Assembly (NCBI GenBank): GCA_017450645.1
Contig: JAFSTE010000003.1
Coordinates: 1-64,000, forward strand
Origin: Eubacterium sp.
GTDB taxonomy: Bacteria > Bacillota > Clostridia > Oscillospirales > Acutalibacteraceae
Length of the DNA stretch: 64,000 nucleotides
Direction of reading: 5' to 3'
In this document: one piece after another, positions 38,287 through 46,789 of the stretch
Layout: the number at the start of each line of letters is the position of its first letter
Position numbering within the stretch: position 1 is the stretch's first letter
The notes under the pieces: model-generated
What the model saw: the letters and a program-made list of their open reading frames with translations, nothing else
Told to the model about the DNA's origin: nothing
Databases searched by the model: none
Program-made: the position numbers and the translations under genes

Positions 38287-38529
38287 ATGGCAGTAAAAAT
38301 CAGACTTCGCAGAATGGGCGCTAAGAAGGCACCTTTCTACCGTGTAGTAGTAGCAGATTCAAGATATCCCCGTGACGGTCGTTTCATCGAGGAAATCGGA
38401 ACATACAATACTATGACAGAGCCTGCAGAGATTAAGATTGACGCAGAGAAGGCTAAGAAGTGGATTGCTAACGGTGCTCAGCCTACTGACACTGTTAAGA
38501 GCATTCTTAAAAAAGAAGGCATCCTTTAA
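38287..38529 (+). CDS. rpsP: 30S ribosomal protein S16
   Basis: An 80-residue S16 with the standard start [20 protein letters not shown] and [19 protein letters not shown] lies upstream. It heads a typical rpsP-khpA-rimM-trmD run. Confidence 0.97.
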   Translation: MAVKIRLRRMGAKKAPFYRVVVADSRYPRDGRFIEEIGTYNTMTEPAEIKIDAEKAKKWIANGAQPTDTVKSILKKEGIL

Positions 38530-38567
38530 TTGCAGAAAATCTGTAAATTAAATAGGAGGTGTTTTCT

Positions 38568-38801
38568 TTGAAGGATTTGTTGATATCCATTACTAAAGGT
38601 TTGGTAGATAATCCAAACGAGGTTTCAGTCGATGTTGATGAGCCTAACGAAGAAGGCGTAGTTGTATACCATCTCCATGTTGCAGAAAGCGATATGGGCA
38701 GAGTTATCGGTAAGCAGGGCAGAATTGCTAAGGCAATCCGCGTTGTTATGCGTGCCGCTGCTAACCGCAAAGACGCAAAAATATCGGTTGAGATTGATTA
38801 A
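38568..38801 (+). CDS. khpA: KH-domain RNA-binding protein KhpA
   Basis: A 77-residue single-KH protein with the GxxG loop in VIGKQGRIAKAIR. KhpA with KhpB binds RNAs and affects cell elongation and division in Gram-positives. The TTG at 38568 is chosen as start: AGGAGG lies 8 bases upstream, whereas the GTG at 38559 overlaps that ribosome site. The protein then begins MKDLLISITKGLVDNPNEV, as in homologues. Confidence 0.92.
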   Translation: MKDLLISITKGLVDNPNEVSVDVDEPNEEGVVVYHLHVAESDMGRVIGKQGRIAKAIRVVMRAAANRKDAKISVEID

Positions 38802-38802
38802 T

Positions 38803-38830
38803 TAAAAGCACTGCTTTTGCAGTGCTTTTT
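38803..38830 (+). terminator. Terminator after khpA
   Basis: AAAAGCACTGC / GCAGTGCTTTTT hairpin with a T-run between khpA and rimM, so rimM-trmD may be transcribed less than rpsP-khpA. Confidence 0.8.
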
Positions 38831-38865
38831 GATAATGCACAATTTATAATTATTGGTACAAAAGT

Positions 38866-39375
38866 ATGAAGCAGTTTTTAGAAATCGGCAAAATCAACAA
38901 CACCCACGGTCTTAAGGGCGAGGTTAAGTTCGAGATGTGGTGCGACGGCGTTGAGTATTTAAAACAGCTTAAAACCGTCTATCTTGACGATAGGGGAGCG
39001 AAGCCGCTTACCCTTGTGTCAGTGCGCCCGCAAAAGAATATCGCTATCCTTAAGTTCGCTGAAATCCCCTCGATTAACGAGGCTGAGGAGCTTAAGGGCA
39101 AGGTGCTTTACTGTAACCGTGACGACGCTGAGATTGACGACGACGCCTTTTACCTTGCGGATATTATCGGCTGCTATGTGGTCGATATTGATACCGAGGA
39201 GGAGTACGGACGCGTTGTGGACGTGCAAAACTACGGCTCGTGCGACATTTACGATGTCGAAAGCTGGGGCAAGCACACGCTTATCCCCGCAATCCCCGAG
39301 GTAATTAAAGAGATTAATACCGAGTATCAGGTTATCCTTATTAAGCCGATGAAAGGACTTTTTGATGAGAATTGA
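38866..39375 (+). CDS. rimM: Ribosome maturation factor RimM
   Basis: A 169-residue RimM, which binds S19 and helps 30S head assembly. The start EIGKINNTHGLKGEVKFEMW, the linker and the PRC-barrel part (DIIGCYVVDIDTEEEYG; HTLIPAIPEVI) are typical. The stop overlaps the trmD start by 11 bases, as is common for this pair. Confidence 0.94.
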   Translation: MKQFLEIGKINNTHGLKGEVKFEMWCDGVEYLKQLKTVYLDDRGAKPLTLVSVRPQKNIAILKFAEIPSINEAEELKGKVLYCNRDDAEIDDDAFYLADIIGCYVVDIDTEEEYGRVVDVQNYGSCDIYDVESWGKHTLIPAIPEVIKEINTEYQVILIKPMKGLFDEN

Positions 39376-40090
39376 CATTATGACGCTGTTTTGCGATATG
39401 TGCGACACGGTCCTTGGCGAAAGCATTATCGGCAGGGCGAGAGCCGCTGGCAAGGTAGAGATAAACACTATTGATATCCGCGACTATACCGAGGATAAGC
39501 ACCGCCGCGTGGACGATAAGCCGTACGGCGGCGGAATGGGTATGGTTATGCAGGCTGAGCCGATTTATCGCTGCTACAATGCGCTTTGCGAAAAGCTCGA
39601 CACAAAGCCGCACCTTATCTATATGACTCCTCAGGGCAAAACCTTAACCCAAAAGCGCGTAACCGAGCTTGCAAAGCTTGATAGTATCGCGATACTTTGC
39701 GGTCACTACGAGGGTGTTGACGAGCGCGTAATCGAGGAGCTGCAGCCTGAGGAAATTTCGATAGGCGACTATGTACTTACGGGCGGCGAGCTGCCCGCGC
39801 TTATACTCGCCGACAGTATTTCTCGTATGCTGCCGGGCGTTTTGGCAAACAACGAGTGCTTCGAGGAGGAGAGCCATTTTAACTCTCTGCTCGAATACCC
39901 GCAGTACACCCATCCGTCCGAGTGGCGCGGCAGGGAAGTACCCGAGGTGCTGCTTAGCGGACATCACGAAAATGTTAATAAATGGCGCAGGGAACAGTCG
40001 CTTAAGCGAACTTTGGACAGACGCCCTGATATGCTCAAAAATGCCGAATTGACGAAAAACGACAAAAGTTTTTTATCTGAAAACGAGTAA
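39365..40090 (+). CDS. trmD: tRNA (guanine37-N1)-methyltransferase
   Basis: A 241-residue SPOUT methyltransferase making m1G37 in tRNAs and preventing frameshifts. The trefoil-knot signature is in ILCGHYEGVDERV and EISIGDYVLTGGELPAL, with the basic C-terminal domain after it (THPSEWRGREVPEVLLSGHH). The ATG at 39365 lies one codon after an in-frame TTG. Confidence 0.95.
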   Translation: MRIDIMTLFCDMCDTVLGESIIGRARAAGKVEINTIDIRDYTEDKHRRVDDKPYGGGMGMVMQAEPIYRCYNALCEKLDTKPHLIYMTPQGKTLTQKRVTELAKLDSIAILCGHYEGVDERVIEELQPEEISIGDYVLTGGELPALILADSISRMLPGVLANNECFEEESHFNSLLEYPQYTHPSEWRGREVPEVLLSGHHENVNKWRREQSLKRTLDRRPDMLKNAELTKNDKSFLSENE

Positions 40091-40172
40091 AAAAATTATG
40101 TCTATTTTGCACAAATATAAGGTGTGTTTTTTGGCTATAATTCATTACTCGTACGAAGTTTATAAAAGTAAG

Positions 40173-40200
40173 TTGACGATTTGATTTTTAGTGCTATAAT
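40173..40200 (+). promoter_or_regulatory. Promoter of ptsH
   Basis: TTGACG (40173-40178) and TATAAT (40195-40200), 16-base spacer, ~65 bases upstream of the HPr ATG. Confidence 0.65.
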
Positions 40201-40269
40201 ATAGCAGGTAACAGAAAATTAATAAATTATTACCATATATACTTAATGAATATAAGAGAGGTACAAGAT

Positions 40270-40533
40270 ATGTTCGTTAAAGATGTAACTGTTGAAAATC
40301 AGGTAGGACTTCACGCTCGTCCGGCTACTTTCTTTATCCAGAAGGCAAACGAGTATAAATCTTCAATTTGGGTTGAGAAGGAAGAGAGAAGAGTTAATGC
40401 TAAATCTCTGCTCGGTGTTCTTTCACTCGGCATTATGGGCGGTACAGATATCAGAATTATTGCTGACGGCACAGATGAGGAAGAGGCTGTTGAAGGCCTT
40501 GTAACACTTGTTAAAAGCGGCTTCAACGAGTAA
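40270..40533 (+). CDS. ptsH: Phosphocarrier protein HPr
   Basis: An 87-residue HPr with the catalytic histidine in GLHARPA and the regulatory serine in NAKSLLGVLSLG, the site phosphorylated by HPr kinase in Firmicutes. It carries phosphate between enzyme I and sugar permeases. The ATG at 40270 follows AGAGAGG; an in-frame ATG at 40246 lies upstream of that site. No other PTS gene adjoins it, which is frequent in clostridia that use HPr mainly for regulation. Confidence 0.93.
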   Translation: MFVKDVTVENQVGLHARPATFFIQKANEYKSSIWVEKEERRVNAKSLLGVLSLGIMGGTDIRIIADGTDEEEAVEGLVTLVKSGFNE

Positions 40534-40550
40534 TTATTAAAACAAAGTAG

Positions 40551-40580
40551 AACTCTCCTTAGGGGGAGTTTTTTGTTTTT
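40551..40580 (+). terminator. Terminator of ptsH
   Basis: AACTCTCC / GGGGAGTT stem with a TTAG loop and a long T-run. Confidence 0.85.
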
Positions 40581-40604
40581 TTGAACATAGCTCTAAAAAC
40601 AATT

Positions 40605-40660
40605 GAGAGTTGAGAATGGAGAATTGCTGAACTCTGAAAACTGAACTCTGAAAACTGACA
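40605..40660. repeat. Heptamer tandem array (GAGAATT/TCTGAAA type)
   Basis: Eight consecutive 7-bp units upstream of uvrC; the last ones alternate TCTGAAA and ACTGAAC as a 14-bp repeat. Same 7-bp phase as the other arrays but a different sequence. Confidence 0.7.
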
Positions 40661-40676
40661 CGAAAGGAGGCACCCT

Positions 40677-42497
40677 ATGACCGAAAAGGAATTACGCAAA
40701 AAGGCGATGGCTTTGCCGCTCAACCCCGGCGTATATATAATGAAAAATAAAGATAAAAAGATAATATATATCGGTAAGGCGAAGGCGCTTAAAAACAGGG
40801 TTTCCTCCTATTTCGGCTCGCACTCGAACCACTCGATGAAGGTAATTAAAATGGTCGAAAATGTTGACGATTTTGACTATATCCTTTGCGACACCGAGTT
40901 TGAGGCGCTCGTGCTTGAATGCTCGCTTATTAAGCAGCATATGCCAAAATACAACATACTTCTTAAGGACGATAAGGGGTATAATTATATTAAGGTTACT
41001 AAGGGCGACTTCCCGCAAATAAGGGAATGTTACCGTATGGACGACGAAAACGCGGACTATATCGGTCCGTTTATCTCGGGCTTTTCGGTAAAAAAGGCGG
41101 TCGAGGAAACGCGCAAAATCTTTAAGCTTCCAAGCTGTAACAAAAAGTTCCCGCGCGACTACAACAAGAGCCGTCCCTGCCTTAACGGCTTTATGGGGCT
41201 TTGCAGCGCGCCCTGCAACGGCAGGATTTCGCAGGAGGAATACAAGGCGTCGGTCGAGGACGCTGTGGCATTTTTAAAGGGCGGAAGCGCGAAGGCGGTT
41301 AAGGATATGACCGCCAAAATGCAGGAGTATTCCGAAAATCTTGAGTTCGAAAAAGCAGCCAAGCTGCGCGATAGGATTAAGGCTATTAAAAACCTTGACG
41401 AAAAGCAGAAGGTTGTTTCGATTAACGTTCCCGAGGAGGATGTTTTTGCGCTTGTAAACTCTAACAAAAAGGCGTGTTTCGAGGTTCTCCGCTTTAAAAA
41501 CGGAAGGCTCTACGATACTGAGCACTGGCTTATCGACAGCGTTGACGACCTCGCCGAAGCGCGTTTTGAGCTGATTGAGCGCTATTATTCTATGAGGGAT
41601 TACATCCCGTCAAGGATTGCCGTTGACGGCGAAATTGCAGACGAGGAACTGCTCATACAGCACCTTGAAAGCCTGCGCGAAAAGCGCGTTCAGCTCGTTC
41701 ACCCGCAAAAGGGCGAGCACCTTGCTATTATTAATATGTGCATAAAAAATGCGAACGAGCACCTTGCGCAAAATCAGGGCAGGCTCGGCAAAGAGATGGC
41801 GGCGCTCGAGGAGCTCGCCGAGCTGCTCGGACTGCCTAAACCGCCCGAATATATAGAAAGTTACGATATTTCGCACACCTTCGGCGCAGATAATGTGGCG
41901 GGTATGGTCGTGTTCCATAACGGCAGACCTATGAAAAAGGCGTACAAAAAGTTCTCGATTAAGGGCTTTGACGGTCAGAACGATGTCGGCTCTATGAACG
42001 AGGTTTTAACCCGTCGTTTTAAGCCTTATTACGAGGACGATGAGGGCAGCACCTTTAAGATTTTGCCCGACCTTATTCTGCTCGACGGCGGTCAGGCACA
42101 GGTTAACGCTGTCCTTCCCGTTATCAGAGAAATGAATATTGATGTCCCTGTTTTCGGTATGGTTAAGGACAATAAGCACCGCACGCGCGCTATTGCTTAC
42201 GACGGCGGCGAAATCCAGATAAGCTCGCTTCGTAAGGCGTTCACGCTCGTATCCTCAATTCAGGAGGAGGTTCACCGCTTTGCGATAACCTATCACCATA
42301 AAAAGCACCGGAAATCTTCGTTCTCGTCGGGACTTCTTAAAATTGACGGAATCGGCGAAAAAAAGGCTAAGGCGCTGCTAAAACATTTCAAAACTGTTAC
42401 TAAAATCAGACAGGCGACTATCGATGAATTGTGTAGTGTACCCGGTATTTCGCTTAAGAATGCACAAGATATTGCAAAGTATTATCAAAAGTATTAA
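40677..42497 (+). CDS. uvrC: Excinuclease ABC subunit C
   Basis: A 606-residue UvrC, the dual-incision nuclease of nucleotide excision repair. The GIY-YIG domain is at ~13-95 (NPGVYIMKNKDKKIIYIGKAK), the UVR motif near 215 (KAAKLRDRIKAI), the RNase H-like endonuclease from ~385 (YDISHTFG, ILLDGGQAQVNA) and the tandem HhH at the C-terminus (IDGIGEKKAKALL). A good GAAAGGAGG ribosome site precedes it. Confidence 0.96.
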   Translation: MTEKELRKKAMALPLNPGVYIMKNKDKKIIYIGKAKALKNRVSSYFGSHSNHSMKVIKMVENVDDFDYILCDTEFEALVLECSLIKQHMPKYNILLKDDKGYNYIKVTKGDFPQIRECYRMDDENADYIGPFISGFSVKKAVEETRKIFKLPSCNKKFPRDYNKSRPCLNGFMGLCSAPCNGRISQEEYKASVEDAVAFLKGGSAKAVKDMTAKMQEYSENLEFEKAAKLRDRIKAIKNLDEKQKVVSINVPEEDVFALVNSNKKACFEVLRFKNGRLYDTEHWLIDSVDDLAEARFELIERYYSMRDYIPSRIAVDGEIADEELLIQHLESLREKRVQLVHPQKGEHLAIINMCIKNANEHLAQNQGRLGKEMAALEELAELLGLPKPPEYIESYDISHTFGADNVAGMVVFHNGRPMKKAYKKFSIKGFDGQNDVGSMNEVLTRRFKPYYEDDEGSTFKILPDLILLDGGQAQVNAVLPVIREMNIDVPVFGMVKDNKHRTRAIAYDGGEIQISSLRKAFTLVSSIQEEVHRFAITYHHKKHRKSSFSSGLLKIDGIGEKKAKALLKHFKTVTKIRQATIDELCSVPGISLKNAQDIAKYYQKY

Positions 42498-42513
42498 AAT
42501 TTACTAAATGTTC

Positions 42514-42542
42514 TTGACTATGTTGTAACATATAGTTATAAT
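42514..42542 (+). promoter_or_regulatory. Promoter of rsmD-coaD operon
   Basis: TTGACT (42514-42519) and TATAAT (42537-42542), 17-base spacer, 35 bases before rsmD. Confidence 0.7.
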
Positions 42543-42577
42543 ATTTAGTGCATAATTGTTAAAAAAGGACAACCATT

Positions 42578-43120
42578 ATGAGAGTTATTACCGGCTTTGC
42601 CAGGGGCAGAAGGCTCGAAACGCTCCCGGGTGAGGAGGTTACAAGACCTACCTCGCAGGCGACTAAGGAGGCACTGTTCAGCTCCATTCAATTTGAGCTT
42701 GAGGGCAAGAGAGTGCTTGACCTTTTTGCAGGGTGCGGCCAGCTCGGTATAGAGGCGCTCAGCAGGGGCGCGGCTGTATGTACCTTTGTTGATAACAACA
42801 GGTCAGCCGTTAAGATTGTTGAGCAAAATGTTAAGCATTGTCAGCTCGATGACAAGGCGAATATCGTATTTTCCGACGCCTTTGCGTTTCTTATGAGGGG
42901 CGGCACCTTCGACATAGCGTTTGTTGACCCGCCGTACAAAGAGGGACTTTATCAGGAGTGCCTGAATAAGCTTGAATCGCATATGTCCGACGAGGGCGTG
43001 ATTATCTGTGAAAGTCTTAACAGGGAACAGCTCCCCGATAAGCTCGACACCTTTACTAAGGTACGCGAAAAGAAATACGGAAAATCAAAACTCACTTACT
43101 ACAGAAAGGTAAATGAATGA
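42578..43120 (+). CDS. rsmD: 16S rRNA (guanine966-N2)-methyltransferase RsmD
   Basis: A 180-residue Rossmann methyltransferase. RVITGFARGRRLETLPG and RPTSQATKEALFSSI are typical; the SAM site is VLDLFAGCGQLGIEALSRGA and the catalytic motif is VDPPY. The stop overlaps the coaD ATG (ATGA), a very common pairing. Confidence 0.95.
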   Translation: MRVITGFARGRRLETLPGEEVTRPTSQATKEALFSSIQFELEGKRVLDLFAGCGQLGIEALSRGAAVCTFVDNNRSAVKIVEQNVKHCQLDDKANIVFSDAFAFLMRGGTFDIAFVDPPYKEGLYQECLNKLESHMSDEGVIICESLNREQLPDKLDTFTKVREKKYGKSKLTYYRKVNE

Positions 43121-43602
43121 AGATAGCAATATGTCCCGGCAGCTTTGACCCGGTAACACTGGGACATGTCGATGTTATTGAACGAGCTGCCGATATATTC
43201 GACGAGGTAATCGTTCTCGTAATGAGTAACTCCGCAAAAAAGAAATCACTTTTTACAGTTGACGAGCGTATGAAATTCATAAAGCGTTCTATCACTAAGC
43301 CAAATGTAAAAATTGATACATATAACGGACTTTTGGTCGACTACGCAAGGGCGGCAGGCGCCGTTGCAATAGTCAAGGGGCTCAGGGCTGTGTCCGACTT
43401 CGATTACGAATTCCAGCAGGCGCTGATTAATAAGTCCCTTTATCCCGAAGCGGAAACCGTTTTTCTGTGCGCGAGAGGTGAAAATATGTTCCTCTCCTCG
43501 AGTATGGTTAAAGAGGTTTGTTCGCTCGGCGGTGACATAAGCTCGTTTGTTCCCGACAGCATTTCAAAGGATATTTATAATAGGTGTAAAGGAGAAAAAT
43601 AA
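43117..43602 (+). CDS. coaD: Phosphopantetheine adenylyltransferase
   Basis: A 161-residue CoaD (coenzyme A pathway) with start ICPGSFDPVTLGHVDVIERA (T/HxGH motif) and FLSSSMVKEV near the end. Overlaps rsmD upstream and the next gene downstream (TAATG). Confidence 0.96.
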   Translation: MKIAICPGSFDPVTLGHVDVIERAADIFDEVIVLVMSNSAKKKSLFTVDERMKFIKRSITKPNVKIDTYNGLLVDYARAAGAVAIVKGLRAVSDFDYEFQQALINKSLYPEAETVFLCARGENMFLSSSMVKEVCSLGGDISSFVPDSISKDIYNRCKGEK

Positions 43603-44159
43603 TGACTAACACTGATATTTTACTTGAAGATTTAGAAGATGTACTCGACGACGCAACCGCCCTTCCGCTTTCTAAAAAGAGCGCGGTAGATGTTGACAAG
43701 ATTAAGACCATTATCGAGGATATCCGTCTTAACACCCCGCAGGAAACAAAGCAGGCTAAGGCTATTGTTGACTCAAGAAATACTATTCTTGAGGACGCTA
43801 AGAAGGAAGCTGCCGAGATTATCAAAAAGGCACAGGCAGAGGCAAGAGAGCTTGTAGCACGCGACGAAATCACAAAGACTGCACAGGCTGAGGCTGCAGA
43901 GATTATGGCTAAGGCTAACGAGCAGGGCAAGGCGTATATCGCAGAGGCTCAGAATCAGGCTTCCGAAATCCTCGGCAACGCAACAACCCAGGCTAACGAG
44001 ATGGTTACCTCCGCACAGAATAAGTCGAGCGAAATGCTTGCGGCAGTTAACAACTACGCGGACGATACGCTCCTTTCAATCGACGATGCGCTTTACAAGT
44101 CGCTTTCCGATGTTCGCCGCATTCGTCAGGGCATCTCAAACGCACAGAATAAGAAATAA
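43602..44159 (+). CDS. Ala/Glu-rich coiled-coil protein (V-ATPase subunit H/E-like)
   Basis: A 185-residue mostly helical protein. The middle (~55-150) is a continuous coiled coil rich in Ala, Glu and Lys (KKEAAEIIKKAQAEARELV, EAAEIMAKANEQGKAY). It resembles stalk subunits of V-type ATPases and small clostridial coiled-coil proteins that sit behind coaD. A conserved-looking N-terminal TDILLEDLEDVLDDAT precedes it. Function unknown; it is translationally coupled to coaD and ends at a terminator. Confidence 0.7.
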   Translation: MTNTDILLEDLEDVLDDATALPLSKKSAVDVDKIKTIIEDIRLNTPQETKQAKAIVDSRNTILEDAKKEAAEIIKKAQAEARELVARDEITKTAQAEAAEIMAKANEQGKAYIAEAQNQASEILGNATTQANEMVTSAQNKSSEMLAAVNNYADDTLLSIDDALYKSLSDVRRIRQGISNAQNKK

Positions 44160-44186
44160 AAAAAGAGCCATCGGCTCTTTTTTTAT
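44158..44186 (+). terminator. Terminator of the rsmD-coaD operon
   Basis: AAAAGAGCC / GGCTCTTTT hairpin with a 3-base loop and an 8-T tail. Confidence 0.9.
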
Positions 44187-44262
44187 TTCAGGCTCAAGGG
44201 GCGGGGCTGCCCGCATCTGACTGTAATGAATTGCACTGTGCGATTTGCGTAATAAAAATATA

Positions 44263-44291
44263 TTGACATATTATAATATATAATATATAAT
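44263..44291 (+). promoter_or_regulatory. Consensus promoter of greA-lysS
   Basis: TTGACA (44263-44268) and TATAAT (44286-44291) with a 17-base spacer, ~45 bases upstream of greA. Confidence 0.75.
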
Positions 44292-44334
44292 TATAAGGAT
44301 AAATTATCGTAAAATTACTAAAGGAGTTTTTGAT

Positions 44335-44808
44335 ATGGCAGCAAAAGTTTTTAAAATGACAGAGGCAGGTAAGGCTAAGCTTGAGGCTGAGCTTGAATAC
44401 CTTTCAACCCAGGGCCGTAACGAGATTGCCGAAAAGCTTAAGGTTGCGCGTTCTTACGGTGACCTTTCGGAGAACAGTGAGTACGACGAGGCTAAGAGCG
44501 AGCAGGCTAAGATTGAGGCTAAAATTAACGAGCTTAAGTATCAGCTTGACAATGCGGTTATCGTTGAATCCATGGACGGCGACAGCGTTTCGATGGGCGC
44601 TAAGGTTACCGTACTTCGCAAGTCGGACGATGCCGAAATCGTTTACGAAATCGTAGGCTACGGCCAGAACAATGCTTCCGAGGGCAAAATCACTGACGAA
44701 AGCCCTGTAGGCGCTGCTCTTATGGGCGCTCACATCGGCGACATCGTTACCGTTGAGGCACCTATCGGAAACATTGATTTTGAAGTTTTAAATATCGAAA
44801 AGAACTAA
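44335..44808 (+). CDS. greA: Transcription elongation factor GreA
   Basis: A 157-residue GreA, which rescues backtracked RNA polymerase. N-terminal coiled coil with AYGDLSENSEYDEAK-type motif (here SYGDLSENSEYDEAKSE) whose acidic tip acts in the active site, and the C-terminal FKBP-like domain with ESPVGAALMGAHIGD. lysS follows after 12 bases. Confidence 0.96.
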   Translation: MAAKVFKMTEAGKAKLEAELEYLSTQGRNEIAEKLKVARSYGDLSENSEYDEAKSEQAKIEAKINELKYQLDNAVIVESMDGDSVSMGAKVTVLRKSDDAEIVYEIVGYGQNNASEGKITDESPVGAALMGAHIGDIVTVEAPIGNIDFEVLNIEKN

Positions 44809-44820
44809 GAGGACACTACT

Positions 44821-46653
44821 ATGGCAGGAAGGTTTGAAATCACCAAGGCAGGTGACAATACTTTCACTTTTGAATTTATAATTGACGACAAGTGCGTCGG
44901 CACTTCGCCCGTATTCGACAAGGAGGACGCGTGCAAGCGCGGCGTTAAGGCTGTTAAAAAGAACAGCAGAATGAAGGTGCAAAACACCCTTCAGGGCGAC
45001 GAGGAAAAGACTAACCCCAAGTATCTCGTTGAAGCTGACGGCGATAAGGTTAAGTACACTCTGTTTTTACAAACGGGTGCAGTTGCTCTTGAGGGCAGCG
45101 CCGACAGTGAGGAGGAAGCACTTGACACTATCGCTGCTATCGGTAACAACGCAGCTGCTGCACAGATGAAAATGGCGGAGGTTGTGCTTAGCGAAAACGA
45201 GCAAAAGCAAATCAGAATTGATAAGCTTAAGGCGCTTCAGGACGCAGGCCGCGACCCGTTTGAGATTACGCTCGCGACGCAGACTCACCACTCGGACGAG
45301 ATTAAGGATAATTTTGACGAGCTTGAGGAAAAGGAAGTCACTATCGCAGGTCGTATTATGACCTGGCGCGATATGGGTAAGGCGAACTTCATCGACATTC
45401 AGGACAGAAACGGCAGAATTCAGTCGTATGTCAGGATGAACGATGTCGGCGAGGATGTGTTTAAGGAGTTCAAGACCTGGGATATCGGCGATATCGTAGA
45501 GGTTAAGGGCTTTGTGTTTAAGACAAGAACGGGCGAAATCTCCGTTCATGCTCAGGAAATCAGGCTGCTTTCAAAGTCGCTGCTTCCGCTGCCCGAAAAG
45601 TTCCACGGACTTACCGATACCGACACAAGATACCGCAAGAGATATCTTGATATGATAATGAACCCCGATGTAAAAAATACCTTTATTAAGCGTTCTAAGA
45701 TTATCACTTCTATCAGAAACTTCCTTGATAACCTTGGCTTTATAGAGGTTGAAACACCGATGCTCAACACTATCCCCGGCGGCGCTGCGGCAAGACCGTT
45801 TATCACGCACCACAACACGCTGGATATGGATATGTATCTTCGTATCGCGACAGAGCTTTATCTTAAGAGATTGATTGTCGGCGGTATGGAAAGGGTTTAC
45901 GAGATAGGCAGGAACTTCCGTAACGAGGGTATGGATGTCCGTCATAATCCCGAGTTCACCTGTATTGAGCTTTACCAGGCGTTCACCGATTACCACGGTA
46001 TGATGGATATTGCCGAGGCGATTATCCGAAACGCTGCTAACGAGGTCTGCGACGACCTTCACATCACCTTTAACGGCACCGAGATTGACCTTGAGTCACC
46101 GTTTAAGCGTATGACTATGATTGAGGCTGTTAAGGAATACAGCGGCGTAGACTTTGCCGAGTTTATGAGCGACGACGAAAAGGCTGTCGCAATCGCAAAG
46201 GAAAAAGAGATTGAAATCGAAAACGGTAAGGCTACCTGGGGCGATATTCTTAACTCGTTCTTTGAGGAATTCGTTGAGGAGAACCTCGTTCAGCCTACCT
46301 TTATTACGGACTATCCGGTAGAGATTAGCCCGCTTACTAAGAGAAAGCCGACTTGTCCCGCGCTTACCGAGCGCTTTGAGCTGTTCATACTCGGCGGCGA
46401 GTACGCAAACGCGTATTCCGAGCTTAACGACCCGATTGACCAGCTCGGCAGATTTGAAGCGCAGATGAAGCTGCGCGAAGCAGGCGACGACGAAGCTAAT
46501 ATGATTGATAACGACTTTGTTACCGCGCTTGAGTACGGTATGCCGCCGACGGGCGGTCTCGGTCTCGGCATTGACAGACTTGTAATGCTGCTCACCGATA
46601 ACTATTCAATCAGAGATGTACTCGCGTTCCCGACAATGAAACCCCTCGACTGA
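44821..46653 (+). CDS. lysS: Lysyl-tRNA synthetase with N-terminal DUF1508-like extension
   Basis: A 610-residue class II LysRS, ~115 residues longer than usual. Residues ~1-112 are an added domain: [19 protein letters not shown] and the later GVKAVKKNS resemble the YegP/DUF1508 repeat, and a second half ([19 protein letters not shown] to [11 protein letters not shown]) looks like another copy. Normal LysRS begins near residue 118 ([19 protein letters not shown]), then the OB-fold ([23 protein letters not shown]) and catalytic core with motif 2 ([20 protein letters not shown]) and motif 3 ([13 protein letters not shown]). An AAGAGGA site precedes the first ATG, while none precedes the internal ATG at 45172, so the extension is probably translated. 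Confidence 0.93.
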   Translation: MAGRFEITKAGDNTFTFEFIIDDKCVGTSPVFDKEDACKRGVKAVKKNSRMKVQNTLQGDEEKTNPKYLVEADGDKVKYTLFLQTGAVALEGSADSEEEALDTIAAIGNNAAAAQMKMAEVVLSENEQKQIRIDKLKALQDAGRDPFEITLATQTHHSDEIKDNFDELEEKEVTIAGRIMTWRDMGKANFIDIQDRNGRIQSYVRMNDVGEDVFKEFKTWDIGDIVEVKGFVFKTRTGEISVHAQEIRLLSKSLLPLPEKFHGLTDTDTRYRKRYLDMIMNPDVKNTFIKRSKIITSIRNFLDNLGFIEVETPMLNTIPGGAAARPFITHHNTLDMDMYLRIATELYLKRLIVGGMERVYEIGRNFRNEGMDVRHNPEFTCIELYQAFTDYHGMMDIAEAIIRNAANEVCDDLHITFNGTEIDLESPFKRMTMIEAVKEYSGVDFAEFMSDDEKAVAIAKEKEIEIENGKATWGDILNSFFEEFVEENLVQPTFITDYPVEISPLTKRKPTCPALTERFELFILGGEYANAYSELNDPIDQLGRFEAQMKLREAGDDEANMIDNDFVTALEYGMPPTGGLGLGIDRLVMLLTDNYSIRDVLAFPTMKPLD

Positions 46654-46678
46654 GTCGAGCGGCAGCTATGAGCTTGAG

Positions 46679-46700
46679 GTTACACGCTACGCTCAAACAA
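46679..46700 (-). repeat. End fragment of the palindromic element
   Basis: On the minus strand TTGTTTGAGCGTAGCGTGTA plus AC, 20 of 22 bases identical to the fragment at 36601. It again lies next to a heptamer array. The hairpin just after it (about 46707-46729, with TGGGC/GCCCA) may help end lysS. Confidence 0.6.
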
Positions 46701-46730
46701 TAAAATCGGGTGTGGGCAGCGCCCACCCGC

Positions 46731-46765
46731 AAGCTTAAAGCTCTGAGCTCTGAGCTTAAAGCTAA
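46731..46765. repeat. Heptamer tandem array (AAGCTTA/GAGCTCT type)
   Basis: Five 7-bp units in phase: AAGCTTA, AAGCTCT, GAGCTCT, GAGCTTA, AAGCTAA, directly upstream of the ilvD ribosome site. Confidence 0.7.
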
Positions 46766-46789
46766 TTTCGACGAAGGAGAAATTTTTAT

